From the NCBI RefSeq assembly GCF_016907695.1, contig NZ_JAFBCK010000001.1:5196001-5260000 (forward strand): DNA of 64,000 bases, in the 5' to 3' direction. This DNA comes from Actinokineospora baliensis (GTDB lineage Bacteria > Actinomycetota > Actinomycetes > Mycobacteriales > Pseudonocardiaceae). The notes under the pieces are model-generated. The model saw only the letters and a list, made by a program, of their open reading frames with translations. It was not told the DNA's origin and did no database searches. Below are positions 18,295 through 26,563 of this stretch, piece after piece. Numbering within the stretch: position 1 is the stretch's first letter; each line of letters starts with the position of its first letter. Position numbers and translations under genes: made by a program.

Positions 18295-18782
18295 GGCCAC
18301 TTTCCCCCGCTTCCACTCGTCCACACCAATTCCAACCCACATCGCCCAACGATAGGCAATCGTGCCGGAAACCCCTTTCGAACTCTTCTCGGATTGTGCC
18401 GTGCACCCGCCCCGACCAGCGGTGGTGCATAACAGCGTGATTTCACAACTCGGCGGCAATTCGATAGTGCCGTTATGGAAACAATCGCGAAATGCGCGGA
18501 CGAGACGCCGTACGGTCGCGCGGGCCGTCCGGACGCCTGCGGAGAATGTCATCTCCGAGCGTGCTCTCCTTGCCCGTGACACGCCCGGGAGTCCACCCCC
18601 GACGCTTGTTAGCATCGGCTTACCGGGCCACCACGCCGAATGTTCGAACCACCCAGGGCCACCACCGCCGAAACGGTCACCGCGCGAATTACCGCCGACA
18701 CCGTTTCACCCGGACGTCGCACTCCGGCCACCCATTCGCCCGGCCTTTCGCGCACCGGGCGCCACCACCGCACAGGAGTCCG
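18295..18782. promoter_or_regulatory. Divergent promoter region of pksE and membrane-protein gene
   Basis: This 488-nt non-coding region lies between leftward pksE and the rightward membrane-protein gene, and is visibly richer in A and T than the genes. It holds a pksE-facing copy of the cluster motif (18383-18400) and weaker motif-like stretches (CAATCGCGAAATGCGC at 18482-18497; TCGGAGATGACA read on the minus strand near 18558). GGCAATTCGATAGTGCC at 18455-18471 has GGCA/TGCC arms. Promoter boxes cannot be fixed by eye. Confidence 0.6.
18383..18400 (-). promoter_or_regulatory. Cluster motif copy upstream of pksE
   Basis: The minus strand reads GGCACAATCCGAGAAGAG, about 90 nt upstream of the pksE start. 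It shares GCAC-R-ATCCGAGAAG with the copy upstream of the hpaB-like gene (50056-50074) and is related to the plus-strand motif GGCAATCCGGAAGATGCGC. Confidence 0.5.
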
Positions 18783-19715
18783 ATGGCGACCCAGAGGCAG
18801 ACCGACGAGCCCACCACCACCGCGCCACGCCGCCGCGGCCTGGTCATCGCCCTGAGCGCGCTGGCCGGGTTCCTGCTCACCGTCGTCTGGTCCGCCGAGT
18901 TCGTCGACGCCACCATCGGCGACTCCGTGGCCAACACCCTGCTCGGCCACGACGCCAAGCAGACCCCCATCGCCGGGATCGCCGCGGGCATCGCCTTCGC
19001 GTTCGCCTCCGGCGTCGCGGGCACCTTCACCGCCTGCAACATCGCCGCCCTCGGCGCCGTCGCGCCCCTGCTCGGCACCCCGGGCAACCGCTGGTCGCGG
19101 CTGGGCCACGCGCTGCGGCCCCTGGGCTGGATGGCCGTCGGGATGACCGCGGTCTCCGCCGCCTACGGCGCGCTCGTGGGCATCGTCGGCACCGCCATGC
19201 CCCAGTTCGCCACCGCCACCGGCCCCGGCCTCGCACCGCGCGCCATCCAGTCGATGGTGGTCTTCGGCGTCATCGGCCTGGCCATGGTCTACCTCGGCCT
19301 CGCCGCCCTCGCCGTCGTGCCCGACCCGTTCGCCCGGATCAGCAGCCGCTTCCCGCACGCCCGCATGGTGTTCCTCGGCGCGCTCATCGGCGGGTTCCTC
19401 ATCGGCCGCCCGTTCGCGCTGTTCCGGCAGATGTTCCGGCACGCCGCCGAGAGCCACGACCCGCTCTACGGCGCCGCCGCGTTCACCCTGCAGTCACTGG
19501 GCAACACCGTGGTCATGGCGGTGCTGTTCCTGCTGCTCGCGTTGGCAGGCGGCGGCCGCGTCGGCCGCTGGCTGGCCGCCGACCCCCGGCGCGCCGCGGT
19601 GCTCACCGCCGCCGCCCTGATCGCCGCGGGCGTGTTCACCGTCCTGTACTGGGACGTGCGGCTGCTGGCCCGCCGCGACATCCTGCCCTGGTACCCCACC
19701 GCGCCGTGGGCCTGA
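18783..19715 (+). CDS. Polytopic membrane protein, unknown role
   Basis: This 310-residue integral membrane protein has about seven hydrophobic helices. The first is at residues 20-40 (GLVIALSALAGFLLTVVW), then a glycine-rich helix (GIAAGIAFAFASGVAGTFTA) and further helices to the C-terminus, which ends in a short cytoplasmic-type tail. Layout and glycine pattern resemble the DsbD/CcdA or sulfite-exporter type of small-molecule or electron transporters, but I see no paired redox cysteines. It is divergent from pksE and ends in a strong shared terminator. Such conserved membrane proteins next to enediyne PKS genes could serve export or self-protection; that is inference. A GGAG binding site precedes the ATG. 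Confidence 0.75.
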   Translation: MATQRQTDEPTTTAPRRRGLVIALSALAGFLLTVVWSAEFVDATIGDSVANTLLGHDAKQTPIAGIAAGIAFAFASGVAGTFTACNIAALGAVAPLLGTPGNRWSRLGHALRPLGWMAVGMTAVSAAYGALVGIVGTAMPQFATATGPGLAPRAIQSMVVFGVIGLAMVYLGLAALAVVPDPFARISSRFPHARMVFLGALIGGFLIGRPFALFRQMFRHAAESHDPLYGAAAFTLQSLGNTVVMAVLFLLLALAGGGRVGRWLAADPRRAAVLTAAALIAAGVFTVLYWDVRLLARRDILPWYPTAPWA

Positions 19716-19728
19716 CCCCGCGGACGCC

Positions 19729-19780
19729 GCGAACCGGCCGGTGGCCAGGTGGGGCATTCCCTGGCCACCGGCCGGTTCGC
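19729..19780. terminator. Bidirectional terminator
   Basis: This is a perfect 20-nt inverted repeat (arms 19729-19748 and 19761-19780) with a 12-nt loop, sitting between the convergent membrane-protein and araC-type genes. It is far more stable than chance. Confidence 0.9.
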
Positions 19781-19803
19781 GTCACACGAGCGCCCCGGGG
19801 CGC

Positions 19804-20613
19804 TCAGCCCAGTTGGGCGTCCGCGGTCACCGGCTGCTGGTCGAGCACCGCCAGCAGCACCGGCGGGTCCAGCGCGTTGGCCGGGCGCAGCCGCAGGTCA
19901 ACCGGCCTGGCGGGCATCTCCGCGCGCACCACCAGCGGCCCGTGCACCCCGACGAACCCGTCGTAGTCCTGCTCCGACTGGGCCGGGGCCGCCTCGAACC
20001 CGGCGTCGCCGTCGACCCCGCCGTACTCGTCGGCCTCCGACATCGCCGGGGAGTAGGCGAGCACGTGCCAGGTCCCCTGCGGCACCATCTCCAGCACGTA
20101 GGGCCCGGGGCCAGCCAGCACCGAGCAGCGCACCGGGTTGCCCTGCGGCAGCCGGTCGGGGAACAGGCCGATGAACACCAGCCCGGCCCGGCCCGCCAGC
20201 GGCGGCCGCACGTGGCCGCGGATGTCGACCTGCCGCGCCGCGCCAGCCGGTCTGCGGCCGTCCACGCAGATCCGCGAGGTGAACCCGCCCAGCCGCCGGT
20301 ACATCGTCGGCGAGACGCCGACGCTCGCGCGGAAGCGGGAGCTGAAGGTGCCCACGCTGGAATACCCGACGCGGTGGCTGATGTCGGTCACGCTCAACGA
20401 GGTCGCCACCAGCAGCCGCTTCGCCTCCTGCAGCCGCATCGCGGACAGGAATCGACCGGGCGACACCCCGGTGACCCGCAGGAAGACCCGGGAGAAGTGG
20501 AACTTGCTGAACATCGCGGTGCGGGCCATGTCATCAATCGTGATGTGCTCGCCTAAATTCTCGCGCATGCACTCGATGACACGGCCTACAGCTTTCTCGA
20601 TAAACTCCTCCAT
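19804..20613 (-). CDS. AraC-family regulator with N-terminal HTH
   Basis: This 269-residue regulator has the two helix-turn-helix AraC/XylS domain at its N-terminus (residues about 1-100: HITIDDMARTAMFSKFHFSR, then SVTDISHRVGYSSVGTFSSR), which is the reverse of the usual order. The C-terminal half (about 110-269) resembles a small-ligand or GyrI-like module but is not clearly assigned. AraC-like regulators occur in enediyne clusters (SgcR2 in C-1027). AraC proteins bind asymmetric sites of about 17-19 nt, which fits the recurrent asymmetric motif described here, so this protein is the leading candidate to bind it. That link is inference. The ATG at 20613 has only a weak binding site. Confidence 0.85.
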   Translation of the reverse strand: MEEFIEKAVGRVIECMRENLGEHITIDDMARTAMFSKFHFSRVFLRVTGVSPGRFLSAMRLQEAKRLLVATSLSVTDISHRVGYSSVGTFSSRFRASVGVSPTMYRRLGGFTSRICVDGRRPAGAARQVDIRGHVRPPLAGRAGLVFIGLFPDRLPQGNPVRCSVLAGPGPYVLEMVPQGTWHVLAYSPAMSEADEYGGVDGDAGFEAAPAQSEQDYDGFVGVHGPLVVRAEMPARPVDLRLRPANALDPPVLLAVLDQQPVTADAQLG

Positions 20614-21155
20614 TTGCGCGTCCCATCATCACTCTCGACAGAGGGAAAGCCCGGTGCAACGACATTCCGACATTCGTCGGTGACTATTCGAGAATCGAAA
20701 TAGTTCACCGTGGTGGCATGTCAGTGGAATGTGACGAAGCGCTGATGAGAGGATGTCCGCCGCAATGCCGCACCCCCAGTCACAGACCATGACTACGGTC
20801 TCAAGCTAGCAGTCCTTCACCAGGTGCGCAAGCAATCGGAAAACCACCCATACGGCGGTTAAGTCCACAGTGGACGATCGGCGACGGGGCGTCGACACGG
20901 GCATTGAATGCCCCGATAGGGGTGTCCGCGCTATCGCCGGGCGCACCCGTCGGGGGGCGGCGCGGCCCGTCGGGGAATTCGTTCGAGGAGACCGGTCGTG
21001 CTGCCTTGACGCCCAATCCGGAATACGACGGGCGGCCCAGTGCCACGCCGCCTTTCGGGCGAGACCCGCGCCGGGCGGGGACGGCAACCTTGAAGATGCG
21101 CCCGGGTGGGCGCCGACTCGACCATGGATTCCGCCTTGCGAACAGGAGGATCCCC
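20614..21155. promoter_or_regulatory. Intergenic control region, araC-type gene and E8-type operon
   Basis: This 542-nt gene-free stretch contains an exact tandem direct repeat of CGACATTC (20660-20667 and 20668-20675) just upstream of the AraC gene. It also has the palindrome GTCCACAGTGGAC (20863-20875), CCCCGATAGGGG (20911-20922), CCAATCCGGAATACGACG near 21012, and a motif copy at 21083-21101. No gene is convincing; an open frame through its right half has poor codon use. Confidence 0.55.
21083..21101 (+). promoter_or_regulatory. Cluster motif copy upstream of E8-type gene
   Basis: GGCAACCTTGAAGATGCGC lies 55 nt before the GTG start of the E8-type gene and matches the cluster consensus at most positions, including the GAAGATGCGC end that it shares exactly with the copy at 56258. 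Confidence 0.5.
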
Positions 21156-21767
21156 GTGCCAGCGGACACGCCAGACCACGAACCGGCCCACCCCCGGGTC
21201 GAGCCGCAACCACCACCGGCCGACCCGCGCGAGACCAGCACGCTGGAGGCGTTCGCCGACACGATCATACCGGGGCAGAAGCGGTCACCGGACGATCGCG
21301 CGATCGCGGGCGCCGCCGAGGGCGGTGGTGCCGTCGCCGCGGGCGCGCTGGAGCTGCTGCGCACCCCCGCGACCGGCATCACCGCAGGTCTGGGACCGCT
21401 GGCCGCCGCGCTCAACGCCCACGCCGAGACCTACGCCGCCGAGCGCGGCCTCGACCTCGACACCGACGTCCCGGCGTTCGTCGCGCTGCCCTTCGAGCAC
21501 CGCAGCGCGCTGGTCGCGGCGCTGACCACCCCGGGGCACCCGGAGAAGGACGGCTGGGTGCTGCTGGCGCTGTTCAGCAACATGGCCTACGACTCCGCGG
21601 CACACATGAGCACCGCCGACGCCCTCGACCAGGGGCACCCCGGGCTGCTGAGCATGGGGTTCGCCAAGCCCGACGGCGACGGGCTGTGGCGCTTCCCCCG
21701 GTACTCCTACGGCCGGGTACTGGCCCGCCCGCACCCGTCCACCACAGCATCGGGGAGCCCACGATGA
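21156..21767 (+). CDS. Enediyne E8-type protein (DUF5987)
   Basis: This 203-residue protein has no signal peptide or membrane helix and resembles the DUF5987 proteins found beside GMC oxidoreductases in enediyne clusters (E8 of C-1027 nomenclature). Visible features are a helix with LEAFADTIIPGQKRSPDDRAI near residue 30, a form also seen in small subunits of gluconate dehydrogenases, and the block WVLLALFSNMAYDSAAHMS near residue 135. By analogy it may be a small partner of the downstream oxidoreductase, to which it is coupled by an ATGA overlap. The GTG at 21156 follows CAGGAGGA at a 5-nt spacing. The biochemical role is unknown. Confidence 0.75.
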   Translation: MPADTPDHEPAHPRVEPQPPPADPRETSTLEAFADTIIPGQKRSPDDRAIAGAAEGGGAVAAGALELLRTPATGITAGLGPLAAALNAHAETYAAERGLDLDTDVPAFVALPFEHRSALVAALTTPGHPEKDGWVLLALFSNMAYDSAAHMSTADALDQGHPGLLSMGFAKPDGDGLWRFPRYSYGRVLARPHPSTTASGSPR

Positions 21768-23392
21768 CGAGTTCACCCCGCACGGACGTCGTCGTCGTCG
21801 GCAGCGGCTTCGGCGGCGCGATCGCGGCCTACCACCTGGCCGCGGGCGGCGCGAAGGTCGAGGTCCTCGAGCGCGGCCCGTGGCTGCGCGGCACCGACTT
21901 CGACCACGACTACCTGCTCGGCAAGTCCTACACCCGGGTGTTCGACTTCGTCGCCGGTGACGGCATGAGCCTGCTCGGCGGCAACTGCGTCGGCGGCGGC
22001 AGCGTCGTCTACTTCGCCGCGCTGCCGCGCGCCCCGCGCTTCGCCTTCGAGCGCCACGGCAGCATCGGCAGGCGCATGTGGCCCGCGGCAATCAGCCGCG
22101 ACACCCTCGACCCCTGGTACGACCGGGTCTCGCGGGTCATCCCGGTGCGCACCCAGGACTGGTCGGAGGTCACCTACTCCGGCGGGCTGTGGGCCGCGGC
22201 GTGCGACCACGCCGGGCGCACCGCCAACCCGGTCCCGGTGGGCATCGACGCCGCCAAGTGCACCAACTGCAACTGGATGATGGCGGGCTGCCGGTTCGAC
22301 GCCAAGCGGTCGCTGCTGATGAACTACCTGCCGGGGGCGTTGGCGCACGGCGCCACCATCCGGCCGCTGCACGAGGTCCAGAAGATCACCCGCACCGACG
22401 ACGGCGGCTACCGGGTGCACTACAACGAGGTCGACGAGGTCGACTACCGGGTGCACACCGGCGGCGGGACCATCGACGCCAAGATCGTGGTGCTCGCCGC
22501 GGGCGCCGGGGCGACCCCGATCATCCTGCGCCGCTCGGAGCCCGAGCTCGGCGCGATGCCCGAGGCGGTCGGCCGCTACTTCTCCGGCAACGGCGAGCGG
22601 CTCAACACCGCGGTGATCAACGAGGACCGGGTCCGCGAGGTGCTGGGCCTCGACCGCGGCGACGGCATCGCCTACGCGGCCAACCAGATCGGCAAGGGCC
22701 CGGTGGTGGCCAGCTGGGACCGCCTCGACGAGAACCTGCCCGAGTACTCGCGGTTCTCCCTCGAGCAGCTGTACTTCCCGCCCGGGCTGGGCACGATCCT
22801 GGCCCAGGCGGCCACCGCAGGCGGCCCGGCGTGGTTCGGGGTGGAGAAGAAGGAGATGCTCAGCCGCTGGCGGTCGTGGCTGACGATCTTCCAGATGACC
22901 GAGGACGACAACGAGGGCGTCTTCGGGCCGCCGCCGCCCACCGGCAACGCCTACCGCATCTCCCAGCAGATGCTCGGCCGCGGCCCGCTGCGCTACGACC
23001 CGACGCCCAACACGCTGCGCGGGTGGGCCGCCGCCGACGCCGAGGTACGCGACATCCTCGAACGCGACGGACTCGCGACCGTGCTGCCCTGGACCAACGA
23101 CGTGGTCGGCGCCTACACGGTGCACCCGCTCTCGTCGTGCCGCATCGGTGACGACCCGGCCACCTCCGCCCTCGACGACCGGCACGAGCTGCGCGGACAC
23201 CCGGGGATCTTCGTCACCGACGGCGCCGCCGTGCCCGGCGCGCTCACCGTCAACCCCGCGCTCACCATCGCCGCGCTGGCCGAACGGGCCATGCCCGGCA
23301 TCGTCGCCGCCGCCCGCGCCCGCGGTGTCGACGTCCGCTACGGCGCCCCGCTGCCCGACGACGCGGCCAGCAGCCCGGTCACCGCCCGCTGA
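21764..23392 (+). CDS. GMC oxidoreductase, E9-type
   Basis: This 542-residue FAD-dependent oxidoreductase is of the glucose-methanol-choline / cholesterol-oxidase type. The dinucleotide-binding motif VVGSGFGGAIAAYHLAAGG opens the protein, with the flavin ribose Glu in VEVLERG. Further blocks are GGNCVGGGSVVYF near residue 65, and the C-terminal GIFVTDGAAVPGALTVNPALTIAALAER, the classic FAD-binding end with its conserved Asn-Pro. Homologues (E9) accompany enediyne PKS genes and are thought to oxidise the maturing core; the exact step is not established. It shares a start/stop overlap with the E8-type gene, suggesting a complex. Length is normal. Confidence 0.85.
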   Translation: MTSSPRTDVVVVGSGFGGAIAAYHLAAGGAKVEVLERGPWLRGTDFDHDYLLGKSYTRVFDFVAGDGMSLLGGNCVGGGSVVYFAALPRAPRFAFERHGSIGRRMWPAAISRDTLDPWYDRVSRVIPVRTQDWSEVTYSGGLWAAACDHAGRTANPVPVGIDAAKCTNCNWMMAGCRFDAKRSLLMNYLPGALAHGATIRPLHEVQKITRTDDGGYRVHYNEVDEVDYRVHTGGGTIDAKIVVLAAGAGATPIILRRSEPELGAMPEAVGRYFSGNGERLNTAVINEDRVREVLGLDRGDGIAYAANQIGKGPVVASWDRLDENLPEYSRFSLEQLYFPPGLGTILAQAATAGGPAWFGVEKKEMLSRWRSWLTIFQMTEDDNEGVFGPPPPTGNAYRISQQMLGRGPLRYDPTPNTLRGWAAADAEVRDILERDGLATVLPWTNDVVGAYTVHPLSSCRIGDDPATSALDDRHELRGHPGIFVTDGAAVPGALTVNPALTIAALAERAMPGIVAAARARGVDVRYGAPLPDDAASSPVTAR

Positions 23393-23410
23393 ACCGAGGT
23401 GGTCAACGCC

Positions 23411-24442
23411 ATGAGCGGTGGACTGGTGCGCAAAGCCCTGCGCAGATCCCTCAACCAGGTCCGGTACGTCACCCCGGTGCCGCCCGCGCGGGCACGGGGG
23501 GTGGTCGCCGAGGTCTACGCGGGTCTCGAACGGGACTTCGGGATGCTCGCGCCGCCGATCGCCCTGCACTCGCCCGCGCCCGAGGCGATGGCGGCGGGGT
23601 GGGCGATGCTGCGCGAGACGCTGGTGGCCCCGGGCAGGGTCGACCGGGCGGTCAAAGAGGCCGTCGCGATGGCGGTGTCGCAGGCCAACACCTGCCCGTA
23701 CTGCGTCGACGTGCACGTCTCCTCGCTCGGCGCGCACTCCTCGCTGAACCCGACTGCCGAGGAACACGCCGCGCTGCGCACCGCGGTCGACTGGGCGCGC
23801 TCGACCGGGCGCGCCGACCCGCCGCCGCAGGGCTGGGCGCCGGAGATGGTCGGCACAGCGGTCACCTTCCACTACCTCAACCGGATGGTGAACCTGTTCC
23901 TGCCGGAGTCCCCCGTGCCCACCGGGTTGCCGCCCTCGGCGCGCACGACCGCGCTGCGGCTGCTCGGGCTGTTCACCCTCTCCGGTGGGCGGGCCGGGCC
24001 CGCACCCGCCGACCTGCTGCCCGCGGCGGACCTGCCGTCGGACCTGGCGTGGGCGCGGGGCAACACCGCCGTGGCGACGGCGTTCGCCCGCGCGGCCGCG
24101 GCCATCGACGCGGCGGGGCAGCGGTCGGTGCCTGCGTCGGCGCGCGAACTGGTGTGCGCGCGACTGTCCGACTGGCGCGGTGAACCACCAGGGCTCAGCC
24201 GGGCCTGGGCGCACGACGCGGTGGCCTCCCTGCCCGAGGAGGACCGGGCCGCCGGGCGGTTGGCGCTGCTGACGGCACTGGCGTCCTACCAGGTCGCCGA
24301 CGCCGACATCGAGCAGTTGCGCGCCACCGGGGCCGACGACCGCGCGCTGGTCGAGCTCGCCGCGTGGGCGAGCCTGAGCGCTGCCCGCCGCGCCGGGCAG
24401 CGGTTGGTCGAGGGCTCGCACCCGACCGAAGTTCCCTTGTAG
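23411..24442 (+). CDS. Carboxymuconolactone-decarboxylase-fold protein
   Basis: This 343-residue protein has an AhpD/carboxymuconolactone-decarboxylase-like core near residues 75-110, with the CxxC peroxidatic pair in ANTCPYCVDVH. A long helical C-terminal region follows. AhpD-like proteins reduce peroxides or shuttle electrons through the CxxC; within an enediyne cluster a role in redox chemistry of the core or in protection is plausible but unproven. ATG 23411 follows GAGGTGG at 8 nt; the earlier GTG at 23399 overlaps that site. It lies in the E8-E9 operon. Confidence 0.75.
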   Translation: MSGGLVRKALRRSLNQVRYVTPVPPARARGVVAEVYAGLERDFGMLAPPIALHSPAPEAMAAGWAMLRETLVAPGRVDRAVKEAVAMAVSQANTCPYCVDVHVSSLGAHSSLNPTAEEHAALRTAVDWARSTGRADPPPQGWAPEMVGTAVTFHYLNRMVNLFLPESPVPTGLPPSARTTALRLLGLFTLSGGRAGPAPADLLPAADLPSDLAWARGNTAVATAFARAAAAIDAAGQRSVPASARELVCARLSDWRGEPPGLSRAWAHDAVASLPEEDRAAGRLALLTALASYQVADADIEQLRATGADDRALVELAAWASLSAARRAGQRLVEGSHPTEVPL

Positions 24443-24473
24443 ACAGTCGATCGCTGCAGAGAGGACCTTTCCC

Positions 24474-25277
24474 ATGGCCGGACCGCCGTCTGTACTCGCC
24501 GCGCTGGAGCAGGAGGCCGACCAGGTCGACCGGCTGCTCGCCGGGCTGGAGGCGCCCAGGTGGGCGCTGCCGACCCCGGCGCCGGGGTGGACGATCAGCC
24601 ACCAGGTCGCGCACCTGGCCGCCACCTTCCGGCTGGCGGGCCTGGCCGCGGCCGATCCCGCGGCCTTCACCGCGCTGGCCGCCACCCTGAGCCCCGACTT
24701 CGACGCCAACGTCGCCCACGCGATGCGGCCGTTCCTGGCCGACCCGCCGGAGGTGCTGCTGCAGCGTTGGCGCGAGGAGCGCGCCAACGCCGTCGTCGCG
24801 CTCGCCGCGGTGCCCGCCGACCAGGTCGTGCCGTGGCTGGTGCGGCCGCTGCCGCCGGGGGTGCTGGCCGCCGCCGGGATGATGGAGCTGTTCGGGCACG
24901 GGCAGGACATCGCCGACGCGCTCGGTGCCCGCCGCGAGGTCACCGACCGGCTCGGGCACCTGGTCGGGTTCGCCGTGCGCACCTGGGACTTCGGCTACCT
25001 CGCCCGCGGCGCCACCGCGCCGGACGAGCCGTTCCGCTTCGAGATCACCGGACCGTCAGGGGTCGTCTGGGACTTCGGCCCCGCCGACGCCGCCAACCGG
25101 ATCACCGGCCCGGCCGAAGACTTCTGCCTGCTGGTCACCCGCCGCCGCCACCACAGCGACCTCGCCGTGCGCGCCGAGGGCGAGGCGGCCGTGCGGTGGC
25201 TGGAGATCGCGCAGGCCTACCGGGGGCCCGCGGGTCAGGGTCGCGCGCCCGGCCAGTTCACCCCGGCCCGCGCCTGA
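24474..25277 (+). CDS. TIGR03084-type DinB/MDMPI protein
   Basis: This 267-residue protein has an N-terminal mycothiol-dependent maleylpyruvate isomerase domain (PAPGWTISHQVAHLAATF near residue 35, with metal-ligand His residues there and in MMELFGHGQDIADAL near 140). A C-terminal alpha-beta region ends in RWLEIAQAYRGP. This pattern matches the TIGR03084 group of actinobacterial proteins. It is the last gene of the E8-E9 operon and may be an E11-type protein; the function is unknown, and a thiol-assisted isomerisation or protein-bound metal role is only a suggestion. Confidence 0.7.
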   Translation: MAGPPSVLAALEQEADQVDRLLAGLEAPRWALPTPAPGWTISHQVAHLAATFRLAGLAAADPAAFTALAATLSPDFDANVAHAMRPFLADPPEVLLQRWREERANAVVALAAVPADQVVPWLVRPLPPGVLAAAGMMELFGHGQDIADALGARREVTDRLGHLVGFAVRTWDFGYLARGATAPDEPFRFEITGPSGVVWDFGPADAANRITGPAEDFCLLVTRRRHHSDLAVRAEGEAAVRWLEIAQAYRGPAGQGRAPGQFTPARA

Positions 25278-25326
25278 CCGACCTTCCGGTTCGACAAAAG
25301 AAGTCCCTTATATAAAGACATAGCTC

Positions 25327-25345
25327 GGCAATGCGGGAGATGCCC
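25327..25345 (+). promoter_or_regulatory. Cluster motif copy upstream of first DUF1702 gene
   Basis: GGCAATGCGGGAGATGCCC is identical over 19 nt to the copy at 50133-50151, which lies in front of an unrelated gene. It is about 80 nt before the ATG at 25428 and just after an A/T-rich stretch (TTATATAAAG at 25308-25317). Confidence 0.65.
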
Positions 25346-25366
25346 ACCACGGGCCCGCCGATAATC

Positions 25367-25403
25367 ATGGGTACGCGCGTCCGGTCCGGGCGCGCGTACC
25401 CAT
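25367..25403. promoter_or_regulatory. Perfect 13-nt inverted repeat in the leader of the first DUF1702 gene
   Basis: ATGGGTACGCGCG (25367-25379) and its exact reverse complement (25391-25403) flank an 11-nt loop, 24 nt before the DUF1702 start. There is no T tail, so an attenuator-like leader hairpin or an operator is as likely as a terminator. Confidence 0.6.
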
Positions 25404-25427
25404 TCGCGCACCCGGTGGGAGAAATAG

Positions 25428-26447
25428 ATGCCGACCACCCTCGGTTCCCTTCGCCGACTTCTGCTCACCCCGTCACTGGCCGAGGTGACGTTCGCCGAAC
25501 GCGGATTCCCGGCCACCCCGTCACCGGCCACCCGGCGGTTGGAGGCCATTCCGCAGGCGGTCATCTGCGGGTTCGAATGGGGAATCGACACCCGCGACCA
25601 GTGGGAGCTCGAGCGCAGGCTGGAGCTGGTCGAGCCCGAGCAGGTGGGGTTCGCGTTCGAGGGCGCCACCATGGCGTTCACCGTGCTCGACGCGATGTGC
25701 GGCGGCCGGGGGACGCGCACCAGGGACCTGCTCAACGGGCCCGGCCGCCCGCACGTGCCGCTGGCCTACATCGGGATCGGGTTCGCGATGGCCCGGCTGC
25801 CGCGCAAGCTGTGGCGGCGGGTGCTGCCCGAGATCACGGGCTCGCCGTTCCACCCCACGATGAGCTGGCTGGCCGTCGACGGCTACGGCTTCGACCGCGC
25901 CTACTTCGACACCAAGCGCTGGGTGCACCAGCAGCGCGAGACCAAGCCCTACCCGTGGCAGGACTGCCCGGCGTATTTCCCGCGCGCCTTCGACCAGGGT
26001 GTCGGGCGGGCGCTGTGGTTCATCCACGGCGCCCGCCCGCTCGAGGTGGCCGCGGCGGTGGACCGGTTCGAGCCGCGGCGGCGGGCTGACCTGTGGAGCG
26101 GGGTGGGGCTGGCGTCGACATTCGCGGGCGGCTGTCCCGCCGACGAGCTCGCGACCCTGCCCGACCTGGCCGGGCAACACCGGGCGCAGTTGGCGCTGGG
26201 CATGGTGTTCGCGGTCAAGGCCCGCGACTACGCCGGTTTCGTCCCCGCGCACACCGAGGCGGCGGCGTCGGCGCTGGGCGGGGTGGGCGTGGCCGAGGCG
26301 GTGGTCGTCGCCGACGAGACGGCCGTGCACGACGGTGGTTCGGACACCGAACCGCCCTACGAGCGGTGGCGGGCCCGGATCGCGTCCCGCTTCCAGGCAG
26401 GCGTCCCCCGGCTGCCCGCCGGAGCATTCGAAAAACGTAGTCGGTAA
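25428..26447 (+). CDS. DUF1702 family protein (enediyne E2-like)
   Basis: This 339-residue protein belongs to the DUF1702 family, found almost only in enediyne clusters. It is a clear paralogue of the next gene. Shared blocks are LLTPSLAEVTFAERGF at the N-terminus, FEGATMAFTVLDAM near residue 75, VDGYGFDRAYFDTKRWV near 150, PRAFDQGVGRALWFIHG near 190 and LWSGVGLASTFAGG near 220. No cofactor site is visible. Enediyne gene sets commonly carry two such proteins (E2 and E3/UnbL); this one, further from unbV, is taken as the E2-like copy. It has its own leader with a motif copy and a hairpin. Confidence 0.85.
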   Translation: MPTTLGSLRRLLLTPSLAEVTFAERGFPATPSPATRRLEAIPQAVICGFEWGIDTRDQWELERRLELVEPEQVGFAFEGATMAFTVLDAMCGGRGTRTRDLLNGPGRPHVPLAYIGIGFAMARLPRKLWRRVLPEITGSPFHPTMSWLAVDGYGFDRAYFDTKRWVHQQRETKPYPWQDCPAYFPRAFDQGVGRALWFIHGARPLEVAAAVDRFEPRRRADLWSGVGLASTFAGGCPADELATLPDLAGQHRAQLALGMVFAVKARDYAGFVPAHTEAAASALGGVGVAEAVVVADETAVHDGGSDTEPPYERWRARIASRFQAGVPRLPAGAFEKRSR

Positions 26448-26563
26448 TACCAAACGACAAGTTTTGAATGGTCACACAAGGCACACCAGGAGTAGCCGCC
26501 CATTACGGGTTCGAGGCAGATTTGATGCGTTGTCAAAGCCGGGCGCTAACGGAGGAGAACACC

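Noticed and set aside
12760..18432. A 1890-codon open frame on the plus strand opposite pksE
   Set aside because: It is the antisense shadow of a high-GC PKS gene; its translation is His/Arg/Gln-rich and matches no domain, while the minus strand has a full PKSE domain set.
18295..18615. N-terminal extension of pksE to 18615
   Set aside because: The extra residues have poor codon use and no PKS similarity, and a good binding site lies 9 nt before the GTG at 18294.
21773..24982. A 1069-codon minus-strand frame opposite the E8-E9 operon
   Set aside because: A shadow of the plus-strand genes, which have recognisable families, binding sites and start/stop coupling.
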